NCBI RefSeq assembly: GCF_000758545.1
Contig: NZ_CP009279.1
Location: 3,100,001 to 3,164,000 of the forward strand
Source: Paenibacillus sp. FSL H7-0737
GTDB taxonomy: Bacteria; Bacillota; Bacilli; Paenibacillales; Paenibacillaceae
Length of the DNA: 64,000 bases
Reading direction: 5' to 3'
The translations under genes were made by a program, and so were the position numbers. The notes under the pieces are model-generated. The model was not told where the DNA came from. It saw only the letters and a list, made by a program, of their open reading frames with translations, and ran no database searches. Of the stretch, positions 1-8,500 are shown piece by piece (the stretch's first letter is position 1; every line of letters begins with the position of its first letter).

Positions 1-851
1 TTAAAGGAACTGAGAAGATTAACTTAAATCAAGGAAGAGCGGAAGCGGTTCAGCGCGCGGAATCTTTTCGAATCGTGGACCGGATTGCCTTTATAGATCA
101 TCCAATGATCGACCAATTTATCGCTTTGAAACAAATGGCCGGAGACCGAATTCCGAAAATGACGATCCCTTCACCTGCTTTATTTCACTTTGTGGAGGAC
201 TTTAACGGGAATGAAGTTTACCCGGATCAAGAAACCCTATTCCAAGATATTATTGCTGTTTACCGAACTGCAATCCAAGCATTCTATGATGCAGGCTGCC
301 GTTACCTCCAGTTAGACGATACAACTTGGGGAACGCTGTGTAGTGGTAGACATCGGGCGCATTTACGAAGCAGAGGTACAGATCCAGATCAGTTGGCTAA
401 GGATTATGTTAGGCTGATTAACGAGAGCATTGCCAATCGTCCAGGTGATATGACGATCGCGCTTCACGTATGCCGAGGTAATTTCCGTTCCACATGGTTC
501 GCAGCTGGTGGTTATGAGCCTGTGGCCGAAGAACTTTTTTCGAATACTAAAGTGGATGCTTTTTTCTTGGAGTATGATAATGAGCGAGCGGGCGATTTTG
601 AGCCCTTACGATTTATTAAAGATCAATTTGTGGTATTGGGACTAGTTACTACGAAACATGGTGGTCTTGAGAGCAAAGAGCAGCTCAAAGCGCGTATTGA
701 AGAAGCGGCACAATATGTAGATATTGAGAAGCTTTGCTTAAGTCCTCAATGTGGGTTTGCTTCCACCGAGGAAGGAAATATCCTAACCGAAGAAGAGCAG
801 TGGGATAAAATACGCCTCGTAATTGAAACAGCCCAAGAGGTTTGGGTATAA
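1..851 (+). CDS. YxjG/YxjH-type methionine synthase-like protein, 5' partial
   Basis: This is the C-terminal part of a cobalamin-independent methionine synthase family protein (MetE C-terminal domain fold, YxjG/YxjH group). The frame is open from base 3, so the GTG at 75 is probably internal and the real start lies before the window. Metal-ligand type motifs are visible: His-x-Cys in ALHVCRGN, and the late Cys in LSPQCGF. A DDTTWG segment lies in the substrate region. Family members are thought to transfer a methyl group to a thiol; the exact substrate cannot be read here. A terminator follows at 869. Confidence 0.85.
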   Translation, partial: KGTEKINLNQGRAEAVQRAESFRIVDRIAFIDHPMIDQFIALKQMAGDRIPKMTIPSPALFHFVEDFNGNEVYPDQETLFQDIIAVYRTAIQAFYDAGCRYLQLDDTTWGTLCSGRHRAHLRSRGTDPDQLAKDYVRLINESIANRPGDMTIALHVCRGNFRSTWFAAGGYEPVAEELFSNTKVDAFFLEYDNERAGDFEPLRFIKDQFVVLGLVTTKHGGLESKEQLKARIEEAAQYVDIEKLCLSPQCGFASTEEGNILTEEEQWDKIRLVIETAQEVWV

Positions 852-868
852 ATAAAATAAGTTTTTAG

Positions 869-899
869 AAGGCTCCTGTTTGATTTAGGGGCCTTTTTT
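869..899 (+). terminator. rho-independent terminator after the YxjG-like gene
   Basis: The stem AAGGCTCC pairs with GGGGCCTT (one G-T pair) and is followed by TTTTT. Confidence 0.8.
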
Positions 900-943
900 A
901 TGCGTGTATTGTAACAGCTTAGAGGATTAACCTACCAGCGCAC

Positions 944-973
944 TTTACTAGAGCTATTAATCAAGGGTATAAT
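944..973 (+). promoter_or_regulatory. candidate sigma-A promoter for the YebC-family gene
   Basis: TTTACT, an 18-bp spacer, then a perfect TATAAT at 968-973. It lies about 45 bases upstream of the start codon. The -35 box matches at only four of six positions. Confidence 0.5.
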
Positions 974-1019
974 AAGTAACAATTGTTTTTAATTCATGTT
1001 GAAAGAGAGCGGGAACAAT

Positions 1020-1739
1020 ATGGGTCGTAAGTGGAATAATATTAAGGAAAAGAAAGCCTCCAAAGACGCCAACACAAGTCGCGTCTATGCAAAGTTTGGT
1101 GTTGAGATTTATGTAGCAGCCAAGAAAGGTGAACCCGATCCAGAAGCAAACCGGGCCTTGAAGGTTGTATTAGAACGTGCAAAAACTTACAATGTACCAA
1201 AAGCCATTATTGACCGCGCAATGGATAAAGCCAAAGGCAGCGGTGATGAGAATTATGAAGAGCTTCGTTACGAAGGATTTGGACCTAACGGTTCGATGAT
1301 CATCGTCGATGCACTTACGAATAACGTTAACCGTACAGCGCCTTTGATCCGTTCTACATTCAGTAAGAATGGCGGGAATATGGGTGTCAGCGGATCTGTA
1401 GCCTACATGTTTGACTCAACGGCTGTTATCGGTGTAGAAGGTAAAACTGCCGATGAAGTGATTGAGATGATGTTCGATGCAGAACTTGATGTACGTGATG
1501 TTCTAGAAGAGGATGAAGCGGTTATCGTGTACGCTGAACCTGATCAGTTCCATGCTGTACAAGAAGTGTTCAGGAATGCAGGAATCACTGAGTTTACGGT
1601 TGCTGAGCTGAACATGCTTCCACAGAACTATGTAACACTTCCTGAAGATGCACAAGCTCAATTCGAAAAATTGATTGATGCCTTAGAAGATTTAGAAGAT
1701 GTTCAACAAGTGTATCATAACGTAGATTCTGAGGACTAA
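1020..1739 (+). CDS. YebC/PmpR family protein, YeeN type
   Basis: A 239-residue protein of the YebC/PmpR/TACO1 family. It opens with [20 protein letters not shown], which is typical of the Firmicutes YeeN paralogue rather than the main YrbC copy. Conserved segments include the [17 protein letters not shown] stretch and the [14 protein letters not shown] stretch. Family members have been described both as DNA-binding regulators and as ribosome-associated factors that help translate difficult motifs. The ATG at 1020 is preferred over the upstream in-frame ATG at 996 because homologues begin at MGRKW. It appears monocistronic, with its own terminator. Confidence 0.9.
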   Translation: MGRKWNNIKEKKASKDANTSRVYAKFGVEIYVAAKKGEPDPEANRALKVVLERAKTYNVPKAIIDRAMDKAKGSGDENYEELRYEGFGPNGSMIIVDALTNNVNRTAPLIRSTFSKNGGNMGVSGSVAYMFDSTAVIGVEGKTADEVIEMMFDAELDVRDVLEEDEAVIVYAEPDQFHAVQEVFRNAGITEFTVAELNMLPQNYVTLPEDAQAQFEKLIDALEDLEDVQQVYHNVDSED

Positions 1740-1793
1740 GAATAACATATAACAAGGCGATGGAGTTCGCCACAACCGTCTCTTCAGACTAAT

Positions 1794-1834
1794 GACTCCT
1801 ACCAGAGTGAGCTTCACTGGTAGGAGTCTGTTTT
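1794..1834 (+). terminator. strong rho-independent terminator
   Basis: A perfect 12-bp stem, GACTCCTACCAG with CTGGTAGGAGTC, followed by a T-rich TGTTTTG run. Confidence 0.85.
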
Positions 1835-1876
1835 GTTGCTAGAGACTAATTTATACTGACTTTGGGAGTTGCTGTT

Positions 1877-3187
1877 ATGAATCAATGGTCTGCACGATGG
1901 CATGAATTCGTGAAGAAAAGAAGTCATTTTGCACTTTGGAGTACATTTATCAAATGGATTGTACTCGGAAGTGTGGTTGGACTCTTATCGGGAACTGCCT
2001 CGGCTTTCTTTCTGAAAAGCTTAGACTATGTAACAGATGTACGTTTAGAGCATCCATGGCTACTTTATTTGCTGCCTCTTGGGGGAGTATTTGTTAGTTT
2101 CTTATATATGCGTTACGGAAAAAACAGCGCTAAAGGAAATAACCTTATTATAGAACAAATTCAGGATGGTACAGAGACCATTCCATTACGCATGGCACCC
2201 TTAGTATTGTTAGGAACACTGGTCACTCACTTGTTTGGTGGATCTGCCGGACGGGAGGGAACAGCTGTACAAATGGGAGGAAGCCTCGCGGAGTGGTTTG
2301 GGAAATTAATCAAAATCAGCCCGTTAGATCGCAAAATACTGTTAATGTGCGGGATTAGCGGTGGCTTCGGTTCTATTTTCGGAACACCGCTGGCTGGAAC
2401 CTTATTTGGTCTAGAGGTAGTAACCATTGGACTTATTAGCCAACAGGCATTACTTCCATGTTTTGTGGCTAGCTTTGTTGGTGATCTGGTCACCACTCGA
2501 TTGTGGGGCGTTCATCATACTCACTATGTCGTGAATGAATTTCCAACCTTAAGTTTAATGATTATTCTAAAAGTGGTATTGGCCTCTGTAATTTTTGGTC
2601 TCGTGAGTATGCTTTTCAGTGAACTGACTCATTTACTAAAAAGAATCTTCACCGCCATGATAAGTAATCCTATGATAAAAGGTGCAGTGGGTGGTTTGAT
2701 TATCATAGCGTTAGTATTCCTTGTAGGGTCCCGTGATTACTTAGGCCTCGGAATTCCATTAATCAAGGATTCTTTTGAGGGAGATGTCTCTCCTTTCGCT
2801 TTTTTATGGAAGCTGATCTTTACCGCCTTTACCTTAGGAACAGGATTTCAGGGTGGTGAGGTTACTCCGCTATTTGCGATTGGAGCCACATTAGGTAATG
2901 CTTTGGCTGGAATTTTACATGTATATGGACCGTTTCTGGCAGCTCTCGGATTCATTGCTGTCTTCTGTGGAGCTACCAGTACGCCTATCGCTTGCTTTTT
3001 AATGGGGATTGAGCTGTTCGGGTCAGAGGGGGCTGTATACATGTTCATCGCTTGTGTAGTGAGTTATTTATTCTCCGGACATAGTAGTATTTATACTTCA
3101 CAGCTTATTGGTGTATCGAAGAGCCAGTTCATTTCAATTCCTCAAGGGACTAGAATAAGTAATGTTAAACGACCTCGCAAAAAATAA
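1877..3187 (+). CDS. ClC-family chloride channel/transporter
   Basis: A polytopic membrane protein of 436 residues with the ClC fold. The selectivity signature is seen as GGSAGREGTAVQMG, containing the gating glutamate (GREGP-type motif with Thr for Pro). A second signature, GGEVTPLFAIGATLG, matches the GxFxP region. The CISGGFGSIFGTPLAGTLFG stretch is also typical. There are no C-terminal CBS domains. The ATG at 1877 follows TGGGAG with normal spacing and is preferred over TTG 1862. It probably moves chloride or fluoride-like anions across the plasma membrane; whether it is a channel or an H+ exchanger is not decidable here. Confidence 0.9.
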   Translation: MNQWSARWHEFVKKRSHFALWSTFIKWIVLGSVVGLLSGTASAFFLKSLDYVTDVRLEHPWLLYLLPLGGVFVSFLYMRYGKNSAKGNNLIIEQIQDGTETIPLRMAPLVLLGTLVTHLFGGSAGREGTAVQMGGSLAEWFGKLIKISPLDRKILLMCGISGGFGSIFGTPLAGTLFGLEVVTIGLISQQALLPCFVASFVGDLVTTRLWGVHHTHYVVNEFPTLSLMIILKVVLASVIFGLVSMLFSELTHLLKRIFTAMISNPMIKGAVGGLIIIALVFLVGSRDYLGLGIPLIKDSFEGDVSPFAFLWKLIFTAFTLGTGFQGGEVTPLFAIGATLGNALAGILHVYGPFLAALGFIAVFCGATSTPIACFLMGIELFGSEGAVYMFIACVVSYLFSGHSSIYTSQLIGVSKSQFISIPQGTRISNVKRPRKK

Positions 3188-3206
3188 CAACATTTCCCGT
3201 TCTAAG

Positions 3207-3235
3207 TTGACAAGTAACGGCATGCGTTTTAAACT
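3207..3235 (+). promoter_or_regulatory. sigma-A promoter for the attenuated ABC-F/MFS operon
   Basis: A perfect TTGACA at 3207-3212, a 17-bp spacer, then TAAACT at 3230-3235. Transcription would begin near 3242, just ahead of the leader ORF ribosome binding site and about 390 bases before the ABC-F gene. Confidence 0.65.
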
Positions 3236-3261
3236 GTTACCAAACGAAGGGATGGTTTAAC

Positions 3262-3348
3262 ATGATTCATGTAGAAACTGTAAAGTTATATACCAGAGGC
3301 TGCTCCGAACAATCGGATACAAACGATGAAACGTTGTCCGGAGCTTAA
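3262..3348 (+). CDS. 28-residue leader peptide upstream of the ABC-F gene
   Basis: A short ORF begins with ATG behind GAAGGGATGG at good spacing and ends with TAA at 3346. It encodes a peptide starting MIHVETVKLYTRGCSE. It sits between a strong promoter and two intrinsic terminators ahead of an ABC-F gene, the usual place for an antibiotic-sensing leader peptide. The coding region contains an imperfect hairpin: CTCCGAACAA (from 3303) pairs with TTGTCCGGAG around 3334-3343, with one mismatch. No known arrest motif is recognised, so the sensing role is inferred from layout. Confidence 0.55.
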   Translation: MIHVETVKLYTRGCSEQSDTNDETLSGA

Positions 3349-3453
3349 TCGAAAAGCAAATCGCTTTTTATATCATCGAAAGATAGCTAGGTCATTTTAG
3401 TGTGATTATTCATGCTTATTTGATTGCGCCATCTTCCGATGTTAATGATTAAG

Positions 3454-3487
3454 AGGCTGTAGACAATTTTCGTCTACAGCCTTTTGT
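3454..3487 (+). terminator. first attenuator terminator in the ABC-F leader
   Basis: A perfect 11-bp stem, AGGCTGTAGAC with GTCTACAGCCT, followed by TTTTG. The bases AGAGGCTG at 3452-3459 also occur inside the leader ORF at 3295-3302, so that copy could compete for the 3' strand. Confidence 0.75.
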
Positions 3488-3549
3488 GTTATATTGCTCA
3501 GTTTCTACACTGACATTTATATGTTTGTGCCGTTCATTCGTGCACTGAC

Positions 3550-3595
3550 AAGCAGAAGGCTTGCACCTAAGGGTGCAGTGTCTTCTGCTTTTTTT
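3550..3595 (+). terminator. second attenuator terminator immediately before the ABC-F gene
   Basis: A long two-part hairpin: AAGCAGAAG pairs with CTTCTGCTT, enclosing TTGCACC/GGGTGCA, followed by TTTTTTT. It ends 36 bases before the ABC-F start, so the operon is transcribed only by readthrough or from an undetected promoter after it. Confidence 0.8.
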
Positions 3596-3631
3596 GCGTT
3601 CTTAATTAATTTTAGAAAAGAGGAATAGGAA

Positions 3632-5188
3632 ATGAGTTTACTTGAGGTTTCTAATTTATCACATGCTTTTGGCGATAAGGTTCTATACAAGAATGTTTCT
3701 ATGGAATTATACAAGGGTGAGCATGTCGGTGTGGTTGGCCAGAATGGAACGGGGAAAAGTACGTTTATTAGCATTTTGACAGGCGAAGTGATCCCGGATG
3801 TTGGAATGATAAAGTGGCAGCCCAATATTACAATCGGTCATCTCGATCAATATGCTGTCATGGATGGAAACCGTACGGTTCATAATTATTTAAGACAGGC
3901 TTTCTCAGAATTATATGAACTAGAACGAAAAATAAATGAGCTCTATGAAGAGTGCGCTGTAACTGGCAACGAAACGTTATTACAAAAGGCAGCAGACTAC
4001 CAGGAACGATTAGAAGCGCTAGACTATTATTCAATGGAGAGCAACATCAGTAAGATGGTTACCGGTCTAGGAATCAACGCGATTGGAATCGACCGTCCCA
4101 TCGAGCAGTTAAGCGGGGGGCAACGGACGAAAGTCATTCTGGCCAAGCTTTTACTTGAACAACCTGATGTGTTATTACTCGATGAACCAACCAATTATCT
4201 GGATAAGGAACATGTAAACTGGCTCGCTGAGTATCTGATTGCATTCAATCAAGCGTTCATTGTAGTGTCTCACAACTATGCCTTTCTCGATAAAATATCC
4301 ACTAGTATTTGCGATATTGAGGGCGAAACGATTAAAAAATACCACGGGAAATACTCGGATTTTGTGAAGCAGAAGGAACATTTACGAGAGAGTCATATCC
4401 GGCAATATCATGCACAGCAGAAAAAAATCGAAACCACTGAGCAATTCATTCGAAAAAACGGTGCAGGTGTTAATTCCAAAATTGCCCGTGGTCGCCAAAA
4501 ACAGCTGGATAGAATGGAACGAATCGCTGCTCCGACATTTGTCTCCAAAGCGTCTATTCGCTTTAAGGAGCTTCCGTGCATGTCACAAGTAGTCCTTAAA
4601 GTGGATCACTTAGTCGTAGGTTACGATAAGCCTTTGCTGCCTAAATTAAAGTTCTCCATTCGCGGTGGACAAAAGCTCGTGATTACGGGGTTCAACGGAA
4701 TCGGGAAATCAACATTGCTAAAGACATTGGTTGGAGAGATCCAAGGGATTACCGGCAGGTTTCAGTTCGCAGAACAAGTTAAAGTGGGTTATTTCGAGCA
4801 AGATTTAACTTGGGAAGACGATACAATGACACCTATTCAGGTGATTTCAGCTTATAATCCCAAACTGACAGTAAAGGAAATACGTCGCTATCTAGCGCAG
4901 TGTGTTGTTAAAGATAACCTTGTAACACAGTCAATACGTACACTCAGCGGTGGGGAGCAATCTAAAGTTAAGCTGTGCCTATTACTGCTTTCAGAATATA
5001 ACTTTCTAATTATGGATGAGCCGACCAATCACTTAGATGCTGAAACGAAAGATGCTTTACAGAAAGCTCTAATCCAATTTAGTGGAACTGTGATACTTGT
5101 TTCTCATGAAGAACAATTTTATAAGGGATGGGTTGATCGTGTGCTCAACATAGGAGATGAAACCAGCAATAAAGGAGTTAAGTACTAA
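3632..5188 (+). CDS. ABC-F family ATPase, candidate ribosome-protection resistance protein
   Basis: A 518-residue protein with two ABC ATPase domains and no membrane segment. Walker A motifs are at about 36-43 (GQNGTGKS) and 352-359 (GFNGIGKS); signatures LSGGQ at 159 and LSGGE at 437; Walker B DEPTN at 183 and 461. A charged linker of roughly 60 residues joins the domains. ABC-F proteins act on the ribosome, and some dislodge macrolides, lincosamides or pleuromutilins. The resistance role is inferred from the attenuator leader and the overlapping downstream efflux gene, as in mef/msr operons. A housekeeping translation-factor role is the alternative. It has a paralogue of identical length at 48954. 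Confidence 0.85.
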   Translation: MSLLEVSNLSHAFGDKVLYKNVSMELYKGEHVGVVGQNGTGKSTFISILTGEVIPDVGMIKWQPNITIGHLDQYAVMDGNRTVHNYLRQAFSELYELERKINELYEECAVTGNETLLQKAADYQERLEALDYYSMESNISKMVTGLGINAIGIDRPIEQLSGGQRTKVILAKLLLEQPDVLLLDEPTNYLDKEHVNWLAEYLIAFNQAFIVVSHNYAFLDKISTSICDIEGETIKKYHGKYSDFVKQKEHLRESHIRQYHAQQKKIETTEQFIRKNGAGVNSKIARGRQKQLDRMERIAAPTFVSKASIRFKELPCMSQVVLKVDHLVVGYDKPLLPKLKFSIRGGQKLVITGFNGIGKSTLLKTLVGEIQGITGRFQFAEQVKVGYFEQDLTWEDDTMTPIQVISAYNPKLTVKEIRRYLAQCVVKDNLVTQSIRTLSGGEQSKVKLCLLLLSEYNFLIMDEPTNHLDAETKDALQKALIQFSGTVILVSHEEQFYKGWVDRVLNIGDETSNKGVKY

Positions 5189-6399
5189 TGCAAACCATGA
5201 ATGACCATTGGAAAAGAAAAATAACCCTATTTCTAACGGCTCAAACCATATCTTTATTTGGATCTTCGCTTGTTCAATATGCGATTATTTGGTATATCAC
5301 TCTAACAACTACCTCAGGGGTGATGATGACGATATCAACCGTCTGTGGATTTCTCCCGCAGATGGCCATCTCGCTGTTTGCTGGGGTATGGATCGACCGT
5401 TATAGTCGTAAAAAAATGATCATGCTAGCAGACGGTATGATTGCGATCGCTACACTTATTCTCGCTGTGATGTTTTTGTTGGGTTATCACAATATTTGGT
5501 TGCTATATTTAATTTTGCTGATCCGAGCAGCAGGTACGGGCATACAGGTTCCTGCTGTGAACGCACTTATACCTCAAATTGTTCCAAAAGATCAGCTTAT
5601 GAAGGTAAACGGAGTAAACAGCAGTATTTCATCCTTGATGATGTTTCTGGCTCCAGCTGCAGGTGGTGTGATCCTGTCGATTAGTACCATTGAAACTGCC
5701 TTTTTTATCGATGTGATGACTGCAATTATTGGGATCGGTATGATGTGTATAATCGTTATTCCAGCTCACGCTAAAGTGGAGGATGGTCAGAAATCGAATG
5801 TACAAGACATTAAGGAAGGATTTAAGTATCTAAAGGATCATGCTTTTATTAAGCAATTACTAATCTATTTATTTGTCGTAATGATACTGATTAGTCCAGC
5901 CGCCTTCTTAACCCCTCTAATGGTGAGTCGATCCTTTGGTCCAGAAGTATGGAGATTGACCGCAAGTGAGATGACTTTTAGTGCTGGGGCGTTAGTTGGG
6001 GGGACTCTGATCGCATCTTGGGGCGGCTTTAAGTCTCGTATGCATACCAACATTCTAGCATGTGTTCTCTACGGTTTGCTGATGGTTGGACTTGGCGTCG
6101 CTCCTATGTTTGCAATGTACCTATTGTTTAACTTGTTGATTGGTATAACGATGCCTTGCTTTAACGCTCCTTTGACAGTGTTGTTGCAGCAGAATGTGGA
6201 TCCGGATATGCAAGGTAGGATATTTAGTCTTGTTCAAGTAACGAATTCATGTGCTTTGCCACTCGGGATGGTGCTGTTTGGTCCGCTAGCTGATAGTATC
6301 CAAGTGGAGACAATTCTTTTACTCGCTGGTATTACAGTGATTATGTGCGCCTTGTATGCAATGATTAAACTTCTTGCCTTAGCAAAGGACTACGATTAA
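5188..6399 (+). CDS. MFS efflux transporter, Mef-like
   Basis: A 403-residue, twelve-helix major facilitator protein. The N-terminus (WKRKITLFLTAQTISLFGSS), the AGVWIDRYSRKK loop-2/3 motif, and the QGRIFSLVQVTNSCALPLGM segment resemble macrolide efflux proteins of the Mef group. Its ATG overlaps the last base of the ABC-F stop (TAATG), so the two genes are translationally coupled. The pairing of an efflux pump with an ABC-F protein under one attenuator suggests a drug-resistance operon. The substrate is not proven by sequence. Confidence 0.85.
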   Translation: MQTMNDHWKRKITLFLTAQTISLFGSSLVQYAIIWYITLTTTSGVMMTISTVCGFLPQMAISLFAGVWIDRYSRKKMIMLADGMIAIATLILAVMFLLGYHNIWLLYLILLIRAAGTGIQVPAVNALIPQIVPKDQLMKVNGVNSSISSLMMFLAPAAGGVILSISTIETAFFIDVMTAIIGIGMMCIIVIPAHAKVEDGQKSNVQDIKEGFKYLKDHAFIKQLLIYLFVVMILISPAAFLTPLMVSRSFGPEVWRLTASEMTFSAGALVGGTLIASWGGFKSRMHTNILACVLYGLLMVGLGVAPMFAMYLLFNLLIGITMPCFNAPLTVLLQQNVDPDMQGRIFSLVQVTNSCALPLGMVLFGPLADSIQVETILLLAGITVIMCALYAMIKLLALAKDYD

Positions 6400-6474
6400 C
6401 ATGAAGTTATTCCAAAAAAATACAATCATAGCCCAGAGGGATCTTAGTTCGGTAAATTGTGGAGGGGGTTAGGT

Positions 6475-7761
6475 ATGTATATCCATATATCTTCTTTAAC
6501 ACAGTTCCAAGGATTAGAGCCAATTGACTCATCCCTCGAGCTATTCCTTAATCAGCATTTAGATCGTTATGATAAGTTGGAGCCTCACATCCATGCTTTT
6601 GTATCGGAAGAGAAAAGAACAGATAGAATCATGAGTGAAGTAGCGCTGCTAAGACAAACCTATCATGAGCTCCCAAAACCATCATTATACGGAGTTCCAG
6701 TAGGAGTTAAGGATCTAATTCATATAGACGGCTTGCCCACTCGTGCCGGTTCAAATCTTCCTCCACAGGAATTAACGCGTTCAGAAGGTAGTTTTATTAA
6801 AAAGCTGCGGCAAAAAGGAGTATGGTTCACAGGCAAAACGGTGACCGAAGAGTTCGCATATGCCGGGCATCTCCCAACTCGTAATCCTCATCATTTGGAT
6901 CATACACCAGGCGGCTCTAGTGCAGGGTCTGCAGCGGCAGTTGCCACGGGTATGTGTCCATTTGCGATAGGCACACAAAGTTTGCGTTCTGTTATGGCAC
7001 CTGCTTCTTTCTGTGGTGTTGTTGGATTTAAGCCAAGCTATGGACGTATCCCTTTGGATGGTGTTCAGTTGATGTCCCCTTCATTTGATACGATGGGATT
7101 TTTCACACAGGATATGGTTAGCATGGAGCGGATCTCTTCAGAACTCATCTCGGAATGGAGGCCTTTCGAATCTAACCGTAAACCAGTGCTTGGTATTCCA
7201 GAAGGGGTATTCATGACTTTATTGGAAGAGGACGCTAAACATACTTTTTGGAGCCAGATTAAGAAGTTGGAAGAGGCGGGCTTCATCATAAAAACGGTTA
7301 AGATGCCATGGGAAGATAGTTTCATCTATGGGGATGCAATGTTGAGATTAGTACAAGGGGAAATGGCTCAAGTGCATGCCGTACGATTTGAAAAATATAA
7401 AGATTACTATGGTTCGGCGATGCGTGCTGGTATTGAATCAGGTCAAACCATCAAAGAGGAAGAACTGGAGCGATATCGTAGAGGACAAATCAAATTGAGA
7501 TATGATCTACTTTATGTTCAAAAGTCAGAGGGGATTGATATTTGGGTCTCGCCCGCTCAAGCAGGAACTGCTCCATTGTGGGGAACACGGACAGGATGGG
7601 CTGGAATGACAGCCATTTGGTCATACGCAGGAGCGCCAACTGTGAGCATTCCTTCAGCCACTATTCATAACATGCCTTTAGGATTTCAATGTATTGGGGC
7701 TTACGGGCAGGATGAAGAGCTTATATATTGGAGTAGACTTGTATCACTAGCACTGGGGTGA
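6475..7761 (+). CDS. amidase-signature family protein with altered nucleophile loop
   Basis: A 428-residue amidase signature (GatA-like) protein. The catalytic lysine is at about residue 79 (VPVGVKDL) and the cis-serine at about 149 (PGGSSAGSAAA). The nucleophile serine is at about 172. The loop around it reads GTQSLRSVMAPASFCG where family members usually have a small residue-Gly-Ser and a conserved Arg (GTQTxGSxxRPA type). Start ATG 6475 follows GGAGGGGG; the TTG at 6457 lies too far upstream. It likely hydrolyses a small amide; the altered loop leaves activity uncertain. There is no GatB/GatC neighbour, so it is not the tRNA amidotransferase subunit. Confidence 0.85.
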   Translation: MYIHISSLTQFQGLEPIDSSLELFLNQHLDRYDKLEPHIHAFVSEEKRTDRIMSEVALLRQTYHELPKPSLYGVPVGVKDLIHIDGLPTRAGSNLPPQELTRSEGSFIKKLRQKGVWFTGKTVTEEFAYAGHLPTRNPHHLDHTPGGSSAGSAAAVATGMCPFAIGTQSLRSVMAPASFCGVVGFKPSYGRIPLDGVQLMSPSFDTMGFFTQDMVSMERISSELISEWRPFESNRKPVLGIPEGVFMTLLEEDAKHTFWSQIKKLEEAGFIIKTVKMPWEDSFIYGDAMLRLVQGEMAQVHAVRFEKYKDYYGSAMRAGIESGQTIKEEELERYRRGQIKLRYDLLYVQKSEGIDIWVSPAQAGTAPLWGTRTGWAGMTAIWSYAGAPTVSIPSATIHNMPLGFQCIGAYGQDEELIYWSRLVSLALG

Positions 7762-7812
7762 GCCTATTTGGGCTACAGATGGGGCATGTTCGAGGTTAGA
7801 TAACAGAGTGGG

Positions 7813-7843
7813 TCTTCAATACAATTGAAGATCTACTTTTTTT
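7813..7843 (+). terminator. rho-independent terminator after the amidase gene
   Basis: A perfect 8-bp stem, TCTTCAAT with ATTGAAGA and a 3-base loop, followed closely by TTTTTTT. Confidence 0.7.
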
Positions 7844-7852
7844 GTATGAAGT

Positions 7853-7879
7853 GAGAGTTTTTCTGTTAGGGATCGTCTA
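7853..7879 (+). promoter_or_regulatory. weak ECF-type promoter of the sigma factor gene
   Basis: CGTCTA at 7874-7879 is a typical ECF -10 element. GAGAG lies 16 bp upstream, followed by TTTTTC as in the better site at 18062. The -35 lacks the AAC core, so autoregulation is only suggested. Confidence 0.3.
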
Positions 7880-7909
7880 TAGAGTATCGTGCTTCAAGGA
7901 GGCTTAAAG

Positions 7910-8500
7910 GTGAAGGGACATGTACCGAAAGTTGAAAAAGAGGAAGAAAGGCAATGGATCCTAAACGTTCTGGATGGTCATAAGGAAGACTATTCGTATC
8001 TTGTGAATCGATATAAGAATAAAATCTATGGCCTTTTGAGAGGATTGGGGGCCGATCACCAAGACGCACAAGACATCACTCAGGAGACTTTTATAAAAGC
8101 TTATCGTAAGCTAGCCTCACATGATTTGGATAAAAACTTTGCGGCTTGGCTGTATACGATCGCGACTAATGTACTGAAGGATCTGTGGAAAAAAACTCGT
8201 CCTATAGCGAGCTTACCAGACGATCTTGCTGAACTATCTCTTTCAGATAATCCAGAAGAAGAATTCATTCGATCGGAGCATCGCACAGAGCTGCATCAGA
8301 TAATGCAGAAGCTACCACCTAATTATCGTACGACTTTGCTGCTTCGTTATACCAATGATTTAAGCTATGAAGAAATGTGTACGCTCTTAGAGGTCCCTTT
8401 AAGTAAGATCCAAAATGACCTTTATCGTGCAAAACAACGATTGAAACATATCATGACACACCAGGAGGTGAAGAGCGATGAAGTGCTTAAGTCCATTTGA
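7910..8500 (+). CDS. ECF-type RNA polymerase sigma factor
   Basis: A 196-residue sigma-70 protein with only regions 2 and 4. Region 2 shows QDITQETFIKAYRKL and FAAWLYTIATNVLKD. Region 4 shows LPPNYRTTLLLRYTNDLSYEEM, followed by the LSKIQNDLYRAKQRLK recognition helix. The GTG at 7910 is chosen because AAGGAGG ends seven bases before it. It overlaps the downstream anti-sigma gene by 23 bases. It probably directs an envelope-stress regulon and is held inactive at the membrane by its partner; candidate target promoters lie at 18062, 20198 and 45920. Confidence 0.9.
   Translation: MKGHVPKVEKEEERQWILNVLDGHKEDYSYLVNRYKNKIYGLLRGLGADHQDAQDITQETFIKAYRKLASHDLDKNFAAWLYTIATNVLKDLWKKTRPIASLPDDLAELSLSDNPEEEFIRSEHRTELHQIMQKLPPNYRTTLLLRYTNDLSYEEMCTLLEVPLSKIQNDLYRAKQRLKHIMTHQEVKSDEVLKSI

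Noticed and set aside
996..1019. Upstream in-frame ATG for the YebC-family gene
   Set aside because: Homologues start at MGRKW, so ATG 1020 is the better start.
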